Shown: positions 58,730 through 64,000 of the stretch, piece by piece
Layout of the letters: each line of letters opens with the position of its first letter
Numbering within the stretch: position 1 is the first letter of the stretch
NCBI GenBank assembly: GCA_903642225.1
Contig: CAHJWI010000001.1
Location: 62,001-126,000 of the forward strand
DNA length: 64,000 bases
Origin: Acidobacteriaceae bacterium
GTDB taxonomy: Bacteria > Acidobacteriota > Terriglobia > Terriglobales > Acidobacteriaceae
Direction: 5' to 3'
The notes under the pieces: generated by a model
What the model was told of the DNA's origin: nothing
The model's input: the letters and a program-made list of their open reading frames with translations, nothing else
Databases searched by the model: none
Translations under genes and position numbers: made by a program

Positions 58730-59314
58730 ATGGCATCGCAGATGGCGAATATCCCGGCGTTGAAAGAGTTGCAGGGCACGCTGGATGCGCGCATGAAGAA
58801 GACGGTGGGGGACTTTCGAGAGAGCCTGCTGGCGGCGCGGACGGGGCGTGCAAATGTGCACATGCTGGATAACATCCGGGTGGATTATTACGGCAGCGAG
58901 ATGCCGATCAACCAGCTGGCGCAGGTGACGGCACCGGAGGCGCAATTGATCGTGGTGCAGCCCTTCGATTTAGGAACGGTGGGGTTGATTGAGAAGACTA
59001 TCCGGACCAGCGGGCAGGGGTTCAATCCGATGCATGACGGCAAGCTGATTCGGGTGCCGATTCCGCCGATGACGGAGGAGCGTCGCAAGGACGCGGTGAA
59101 GATGCTGGCGGGAGTGCTGGAAGACCACAAGACAAGCATTCGCAACATTCGGCGCGAGGGGAACGACACGATTAAGAAGGCGGCGAAGGACAAGCTGATT
59201 AGCGCGGATGACGAGAAGCGTGCGACGGAAGAGACGCAGGCGATGACGGATTCGGAGATCAAAGTGCTCGAGGACATGTTCAAGCACAAGGAAAAGGAAT
59301 TGATGACGGTGTGA
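58730..59314 (+). CDS. frr: Ribosome recycling factor
   Basis: 194 residues. The signature parts ARTGRANVHMLDNIRVDYYGS, PINQLAQVTAPEAQLIVVQP, FNPMHDGKLIRVPIPPMTEERR and DHKTSIRNIRREGNDTIKK are present (each in part). With EF-G it splits post-termination ribosomes. Usually frr follows pyrH; here it follows a secreted esterase and pyrH is absent. The N-terminus has eight extra residues. GAGGG lies before the ATG. A strong terminator follows. Confidence 0.97.
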   Translation: MASQMANIPALKELQGTLDARMKKTVGDFRESLLAARTGRANVHMLDNIRVDYYGSEMPINQLAQVTAPEAQLIVVQPFDLGTVGLIEKTIRTSGQGFNPMHDGKLIRVPIPPMTEERRKDAVKMLAGVLEDHKTSIRNIRREGNDTIKKAAKDKLISADDEKRATEETQAMTDSEIKVLEDMFKHKEKELMTV

Positions 59315-59339
59315 TCGCGAGTGGATCGCTTGCAGCAAG

Positions 59340-59373
59340 AAGGAGCACCCTGCATGGGTGCTCCTTCGCTTTT
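59340..59373. terminator. Bidirectional terminator between frr and lptD
   Basis: AAGGAGCACCC-TGCAT-GGGTGCTCCTT, 11 perfect pairs, followed on the plus strand by CGCTTTT. It lies between convergent frr and lptD stops. Confidence 0.85.
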
Positions 59374-59393
59374 GAAGGTGTGTGCGCTCGCGA

Positions 59394-62090
59394 TTAGAAG
59401 AGGCGTTCGGCGCGGCGGAGATTGCCGGCGGAGCCGATGTTGGCGAGGGTGAAGTTGAAGCGGTAGACGTTTTCGTTGCGGACGCTGCCGAGCTCGAATT
59501 TGCGGTATTCGCCGCTGATGCCGCAGCAGTTCCAGTTGTAGGCCATCTGCAGGGCTCCGTACTGGGGCTGGGGAACTGTGAGGTCGAGGCCGACGTTGGT
59601 GGCGACGGAGAAGCCCTGCTTGGTGGGTGTGCCGTAGCCGAGGAGAAGGCGAAGCTGGCTAAAGTCGGACAGCAGGGACGTGGTGTTGGTGGAGCTGGTG
59701 TCGAGCCGTTGGAAGCGGCCGGGTGCGTTGAGGCGGGCGTAGCTGACGCCGCCGAAGTAGTCCTTTGCGTGGTAGTTGAAGAAGACGTTGCTCTGGGTGA
59801 ATTTGTCCAGCTCCGTGTCGTAGTTCATGTCCCACTCCACGTCGAGGTGGGAGGTGGCGGAGAGGCGCATTTCGCTGATGATGGGCGAGAAGCTGCGGGG
59901 CGCAGTGAGGAAGGCGACGCCCGACAGATCGAGGGTTGTCTGGAGGACGTTGCGGCGGTTGTTGACGAGGACGTCGCGGCCGAAGAAGTCGTTGGCGTAG
60001 AAACGCTGGACGATGCGCCAGCGGAGGCTTTCGCGGGTGCCGCCGCATGTGGGCTCGGCGTCGTCTGCAAGGGGGGTGGCGGTGGCGGTGATGCCGACGG
60101 CGGTTATGGTTGTGCCAGGGTTAACGGCTGCAGTGCGGCCGCCGGCTGCACCGAGCCCGGCCGGGCCGTCAGAGGGTGGGGCGGAGTCGTCTGTGGGCAC
60201 TTCCCCTTGTTCGCAGGGGCGGATGCGGGAGGGCCGCAGGAAGAGGCGCTGGGTGACACCGTACTCGAGCTCGTTGGTGTTGGAAAGGACGTCTGTCGCA
60301 TCGAAGCGGAGGGTGTGGTTGAAGTCGTCAATGCCGGTGACGTAGCGGTAGTGGGCTTCGGGCTCAATGGTGTGCTTGACGCTGCGGCCGAGCAGGCGGG
60401 TGAAGGGGCCGCTGTCGAAGGTGCGTTCGAGGACAGGTGTGCGGAGCTCGACATCGGCTTCAAGGCTGGTGCGGTTCAGGCTTGCACCAAGAGTTTGCGG
60501 CAGAGCCGTGCCAGGCAGCGGTACCGGTGAACGGGAATTGGTGTAGAAGGTGTCGCGCACGGCAATGGTGGAGCGGAGGCGGAAGCCGTCGATGCCGAGG
60601 GGAAGGGAGAGCTCGGGGCGGACGTCGATGCGCTCGGTGAAGCCGCTGTTGAGAAGGGAGCTGCTGGTGTCTGTGCCCTGGGTGCGCTTGATGGCGCTGC
60701 TCTGCAACGTGGCGCTCCACAGGAACGGCGAGTTGCCGAGGTGGCGCTCCATGGATTCGAGATCGAGCGTGGGCAGGTGCAGGATGCGTACCTGTTCGCC
60801 GGTGAGGGTGCGCTTGAGACCCTGGTAGCGGTCGCCTTCGATGGCGGCGACGAAGCCGTTGCTCTCGTGGGTGCCGTAGACGGAGGAGACGATGTCGGTG
60901 GTGACGGCCTGGTTAAAGTTGTCGGTGAACGCCTGGCGGTAGGCGTAGTTGCTGAGGTACTCGGCGTCGCCGGCGATGCGGGTGTGGACGGAGTAGTCCT
61001 TGCGGCCGCTGAGGACGATGTCTTCGCCACCCTGGTTGATGTAGCCGGTGGTGGAGGTGACGGTGCCGTTGGGACCCTGGCCGAGGATGGTTCCCTGAAA
61101 GCCGCGATCGAGCAGGTTGCTGAAGTGGGCGTTGGCGAAGTCGAGGTCGCGGCCTTTGTAGCGGAAGGTGGCGGAGGTTTGCCAGCCGCGTTTGCTGAAG
61201 TACTCCGCGCCGATGGTGAGATCTGTTGAGCGGCTGAGGGCGAAGTAGATCTGCTCGCCAAGGACGAGACCCTTGGTGGAGCTTTGGCCGATGACGGGAA
61301 TGAGGAAGCCGCTCTGGCGCTGATCGGCTCCCTGTTCCGGCACGGGATGGGTGACGAACGGTAGGTACAGCACGGGAATGTTGCGCAGGCGGAAGAGTGT
61401 GGTTTTGGCGCTGGCCTTGCCGTTATGTATGGCGAAGTGGGCGGAGGAGAGCAGCCAGTCGGGGTGGGGTAGCTGGCAGCTGGTGACAGATCCGTCGTAG
61501 ATGTCGAAGTCCGTGGGGCCGTTGCGGACGACCATGCGGCCTGCGAACAGGAAGGGATTGCCGACGGTGTAGATGCGGCCGTTACCGCCCGTGCGCAGGC
61601 CGACGGAACCGGTGACGTCGTAGAAGCGACCGGTGCTTTCACGCAGGTTGAGGGTGCCGTGACTGGCGGAGATCTGCTCCGCGGCCTTGCTGCCACGCAG
61701 GCGGAGGTGGCCTGAGGCTTCCAGATCGCCGGTGTCGCGGTCGTAGTCGATGTGGTCGGCTTCGACGTGGTTGGGGCCGTCGACGATAACGACGTTGCCG
61801 TCGAGGATGAGATGGTTACCACGGTAGGCGAGATGGTCCTGCGCGGTGGTCAGGTGTTCCGCGTTGGCGGCTGGGACCTCGGCGGCAATGGGGTACTCGG
61901 CAGGGGCGCTGGGGTCGTTCGGCAGCACGTTGTCCTGAGTTTGAACAGGTGCCGTGGCGGTTACCCCCTGGGCGTGCAACTGGATGCCGATGGCGGCGAG
62001 CAGCGTGATACATAAGCAAGAGACGGAAGGAAGCGGCCGCAGATGCAGTAGCGGGATTGGCTCCGCGGTCCGTTCACGACTGCTGCGCAT
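59394..62090 (-). CDS. lptD: LPS-assembly outer-membrane protein LptD
   Basis: About 898 residues from the ATG at 62090 (AGGTGA upstream); an ATG at 62114 is an alternative. A signal peptide (CLCITLLAAIGIQLHAQ) is followed by an OstA/LptA-like jellyroll (DHLAYRGNHLILDGNVVIVD, ADHIDYDRDTGDLEASGH in part) and a large beta-barrel (RGWQTSATFRYKGRD, FEPEAHYRYV-like IEPEAHYRYVTGID) that ends in Phe as outer-membrane proteins do. Cys residues SCQLP and WNCCG could form the inter-domain disulfides. LptD with LptE inserts LPS in the outer leaflet. Confidence 0.93.
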   Translation of the reverse strand: MRSSRERTAEPIPLLHLRPLPSVSCLCITLLAAIGIQLHAQGVTATAPVQTQDNVLPNDPSAPAEYPIAAEVPAANAEHLTTAQDHLAYRGNHLILDGNVVIVDGPNHVEADHIDYDRDTGDLEASGHLRLRGSKAAEQISASHGTLNLRESTGRFYDVTGSVGLRTGGNGRIYTVGNPFLFAGRMVVRNGPTDFDIYDGSVTSCQLPHPDWLLSSAHFAIHNGKASAKTTLFRLRNIPVLYLPFVTHPVPEQGADQRQSGFLIPVIGQSSTKGLVLGEQIYFALSRSTDLTIGAEYFSKRGWQTSATFRYKGRDLDFANAHFSNLLDRGFQGTILGQGPNGTVTSTTGYINQGGEDIVLSGRKDYSVHTRIAGDAEYLSNYAYRQAFTDNFNQAVTTDIVSSVYGTHESNGFVAAIEGDRYQGLKRTLTGEQVRILHLPTLDLESMERHLGNSPFLWSATLQSSAIKRTQGTDTSSSLLNSGFTERIDVRPELSLPLGIDGFRLRSTIAVRDTFYTNSRSPVPLPGTALPQTLGASLNRTSLEADVELRTPVLERTFDSGPFTRLLGRSVKHTIEPEAHYRYVTGIDDFNHTLRFDATDVLSNTNELEYGVTQRLFLRPSRIRPCEQGEVPTDDSAPPSDGPAGLGAAGGRTAAVNPGTTITAVGITATATPLADDAEPTCGGTRESLRWRIVQRFYANDFFGRDVLVNNRRNVLQTTLDLSGVAFLTAPRSFSPIISEMRLSATSHLDVEWDMNYDTELDKFTQSNVFFNYHAKDYFGGVSYARLNAPGRFQRLDTSSTNTTSLLSDFSQLRLLLGYGTPTKQGFSVATNVGLDLTVPQPQYGALQMAYNWNCCGISGEYRKFELGSVRNENVYRFNFTLANIGSAGNLRRAERLF

Positions 62091-62134
62091 TGCCTTCACC
62101 TGAACCTGATTCATTCTACGGAAAGCGAGTTCCC

Positions 62135-63508
62135 TTGAGCACCGCATCGCCTTTGCCGTTGCAGCCACTGCCGGACGCCGTTGTCTCGAACGAGCAGCAA
62201 CTGCTGCTGAAGCAGGAGGTCGCGCTGCGATTGCAGCAGCATCGCCGTCGTCGCCCGCAGGCGGACACCGCGCAGCAGATATTGCCGGGGCGTCAGCCGG
62301 TGACGCGGACTGGACCGGGAGGCAGGGTTGCAGAGTCGGTTGCGGCACGGTTTGCGCAGAAGGCGTCATACCGTGAGCTGCTGGCGCGCGAGGCCGAGGT
62401 GGCGCTGCGCCAGGCGGAAGCTGCGGCCGAGATTGCAATGCGCAATGCGGAGGCGATTGCGAGTGCACAGCAGCGATTGCTGAACGAGATTGCCGCCTGG
62501 AACAAGGTTGCCGTGGAGGCCGCGGCGACAGAGCAGCAGCAGCAAGCCACGGAGACGGCAGTGGCGCCGCCATTTGCGGAGGAAGGCAACACCTGTACAG
62601 GACACACCGCAGAGTTGGAAAGTTTTTCGCGGAGCCACACGAGGGCGGTGACGGCGCAGACGCCAGCGGCTATTCAGAGTGTTTCGACTGAGCCGGAAGT
62701 GCTGTTTGGCCGTGACTTGCAGGCGATGACGGTGGATGCTGCCGCTGCCGCGACCGGGCAAGTGGAGACGTCGACGGTGGACCCGCTGTTGCTTTTAAAG
62801 CAGGAGCCGCAGGAGGCGCCGACGGGGTTGCCGACGAACCTGATCGAGTTTCCACGGCAGTTGGTGGCGGCACGCAAGGCGCGGCCCCGGCTGGCAGAGG
62901 GTCCGCTGCTTGAGGAGGCGAACCGGTCGCCGGAGCAGGCGCAGCTGCGCATCTTTGAAGTGGAGCCGGAGTCGTTCAGCACGGTGCCTCTTGCCGTTCA
63001 AGAAAGTGTTCTGCCGGAGTGGTCGAGCATTCGGCTGGATAGCTGGCAGGCGCCGCATGAGACGGCGGTGCCGGATGCGCAGGTGTCGTTGGCGATGCCG
63101 CTGTATACGGCAGCGGTGAGTACGCGATGCATGGCGGCGGCGGTGGACGCGTGCTGCCTGGTGGCGGTGTTTCTGGCGGCGGTGGTGGTGGCGGGGTATG
63201 CGTCGCCGGTGCTGCCGACGGGGGTTGCTGCGGCGGTTGCGGCGGCAGGATCGCTGGGGCTGCTGGGCGTGCTCTACCTGTTGTTCTTCTTTACGTTCAC
63301 GGATGCGACGCCAGGCATGCGGTACGCACGCATTGCGCTGTGCACGTTCAACGATGACAACCCTACGCGGAGCGCGATGCGGCGGCGGCTGCTGGCCACC
63401 GCGCTGAGCGTGGTGCCAATGGGGCTGGGGCTGCTTTGGGCGGCGCTGGATGACGACCGGCTGGGATGGCACGATCGAATTTCGCGAACGTATCAGCGGG
63501 AGTACTGA
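62135..63508 (+). CDS. RDD-family membrane protein with long N-terminal extension
   Basis: About 457 residues from a TTG at 62135; a start further upstream at 62057 would overlap lptD. The C-terminal 135 residues form the RDD domain: AVSTRCMAAAVDACCLV, a hydrophobic pair of helices (VAVFLAAVVVAGY, LLGVLYLLFFFTFTD), PGMRYARIALCT and RLGWHDRISRT. The first 320 residues are Gln/Ala/Glu rich with a coiled-coil stretch (REAEVALRQAEAAAEIAMRNAE in part) and otherwise look disordered. RDD proteins are thought to be transporters or ion exchangers; the extension may be cytoplasmic. Divergent from lptD by about 45 bases. Confidence 0.75.
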   Translation: MSTASPLPLQPLPDAVVSNEQQLLLKQEVALRLQQHRRRRPQADTAQQILPGRQPVTRTGPGGRVAESVAARFAQKASYRELLAREAEVALRQAEAAAEIAMRNAEAIASAQQRLLNEIAAWNKVAVEAAATEQQQQATETAVAPPFAEEGNTCTGHTAELESFSRSHTRAVTAQTPAAIQSVSTEPEVLFGRDLQAMTVDAAAAATGQVETSTVDPLLLLKQEPQEAPTGLPTNLIEFPRQLVAARKARPRLAEGPLLEEANRSPEQAQLRIFEVEPESFSTVPLAVQESVLPEWSSIRLDSWQAPHETAVPDAQVSLAMPLYTAAVSTRCMAAAVDACCLVAVFLAAVVVAGYASPVLPTGVAAAVAAAGSLGLLGVLYLLFFFTFTDATPGMRYARIALCTFNDDNPTRSAMRRRLLATALSVVPMGLGLLWAALDDDRLGWHDRISRTYQREY

Positions 63509-63571
63509 GCCAAAAATCCCATGCCTCCACGGAGGAGACATGGGGCCCAGGTCGTTCAACGTCTTGCGAAG

Positions 63572-63856
63572 TTAGTTGTTCCAGCGGATGAGTTCATCCG
63601 GCTGCATGGAGACGTGAACGGCTTCGCCACGGCCGAGTTGCTGTGCCAGCAGGAAGGCCGTTTCCGAGCGATCGATTGCCAGAAACTTCTCTACGACGCG
63701 GTCGCGCGTCCAGCCGGTGCAGACCTGCAGCGAGCCATAGCGACGGCGGCGGTCCGGTGATGCGTATGTGGCCTTGATATTGAAGAGGCTTTCCGTGGTT
63801 TCGAGTTGTTCGGCGGAGAGCGTGCTGGCGGCTGACGAGATGGTGAAAGTGCGCAT
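63572..63856 (-). CDS. Small conserved-looking protein of unknown function
   Basis: 94 residues from the ATG at 63856. The sequence is MRTFTISSAASTLSAEQLE, then SLFNIKATYASPDRRRRY, TGWTRDRVVEKFLAID and a tail ending ELIRWNN. It is soluble and mixed in charge; the TWTRD-like segment and a basic cluster (DRRRRYGS) may contact nucleic acid. No family is recognised. A second minus-strand gene ends about 50 bases upstream, so they may form an operon. Confidence 0.55.
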   Translation of the reverse strand: MRTFTISSAASTLSAEQLETTESLFNIKATYASPDRRRRYGSLQVCTGWTRDRVVEKFLAIDRSETAFLLAQQLGRGEAVHVSMQPDELIRWNN

Positions 63857-63904
63857 GCTATGGCTTCCTTTGTGGCAGGTATGCTGCAGGGTTTGCGGCG
63901 CCGC

Positions 63905-64000
63905 TTAGTTTGCGAGCGCGACGACGGAGGCCGGTGCCGGCATGGTCTGGAGCACCTGGATCATGGCGTCTTCGGAGTCGAGCAGGGCGGTGCGCACAGC
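63905..64000 (-). CDS. C-terminal end of a gene leaving the window
   Basis: The last 31 codons and stop (TAA at 63905-63907) of a minus-strand gene whose start lies beyond the right edge. The visible product is AVRTALLDSEDAMIQV followed by LQTMPAPASVVALAN. Too short for assignment. Confidence 0.5.
   Translation of the reverse strand, partial: AVRTALLDSEDAMIQVLQTMPAPASVVALAN

Noticed and set aside
59382-60530. Plus-strand frame opposite the end of lptD
   Set aside because: Gly/Val/Ala-rich shadow; lptD reads through with a proper barrel C-terminus.

Overview
The window looks like a chromosome segment of an Acidobacteriota member, most likely Terriglobales (Terriglobus/Granulicella-like). This is inferred from the high G+C, Gram-negative envelope genes (lpxC, lptD), a GH67 glucuronidase, RDD and DUF2461 proteins and the style of the phage genes; no rRNA or other taxonomic marker is present, and I found no tRNA or CRISPR array.

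Region 1 (1 to about 16.4 kb, all minus strand) is part of a prophage or domesticated phage. In transcription order it holds a zinc-ribbon protein, a sigma-region-4-like regulator, two very large tail-fibre-like proteins that both carry apparent Sec signal peptides, the large terminase, a four-gene cargo block (HipA-family kinase, DUF3037 protein, one-helix membrane protein, ImmA/IrrE metallopeptidase) closed by two tandem terminators, then portal, protease, a coiled-coil small protein, major capsid and the start of a head-tail connector. One hairpin family occurs three times, in front of the portal and capsid genes. Integrase, small terminase and lysis genes are not visible; the prophage continues off the left edge.

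Region 2 (16.7 to 33.7 kb) is chromosomal. It begins with a secreted SGNH hydrolase, an acyl carrier protein and a KAS III homologue whose catalytic Cys is replaced by Ser. DUF2076, a small membrane protein, an unknown gene with ruvA, a DUF336-like protein, an exported amidohydrolase with a methyltransferase, a Tat-exported Gfo/Idh/MocA oxidoreductase divergent from a GH67 alpha-glucuronidase with a CBM-like tail, a LolA-like lipoprotein, mltG and azoR follow.

Region 3 (33.4 to 46.5 kb) holds thrS, an SPFH protein, a YeiH-type exporter preceded by a 38-residue membrane microprotein, a PAS histidine kinase overlapping an RsbQ-like hydrolase, a 2-oxoacid dehydrogenase E2 with three lipoyl domains, an SDR, lipB, DUF2461 and HU. 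Region 4 (46.5 to 64 kb) holds a Mop/TOBE protein, an M20 peptidase, lpxC-folK, an ArsR regulator with an SDR gene behind a perfect operator-like dyad, mutS2, lipA, a seven-repeat lipoprotein, a histone-tail-like DUF5872-type protein, a carboxylesterase, frr, lptD and a divergent RDD protein. E2, LipB and LipA form a scattered lipoate set; LpxC and LptD belong to LPS synthesis and export. A three-hairpin intergenic repeat occurs twice (47.99 and 51.1 kb).

The most unusual points are the phage cargo block, the exported tail-fibre proteins with repeated leader hairpins, the Ser-type KAS III cassette directly beside the prophage, the RsbQ/PAS-kinase pair and the exporter microprotein.
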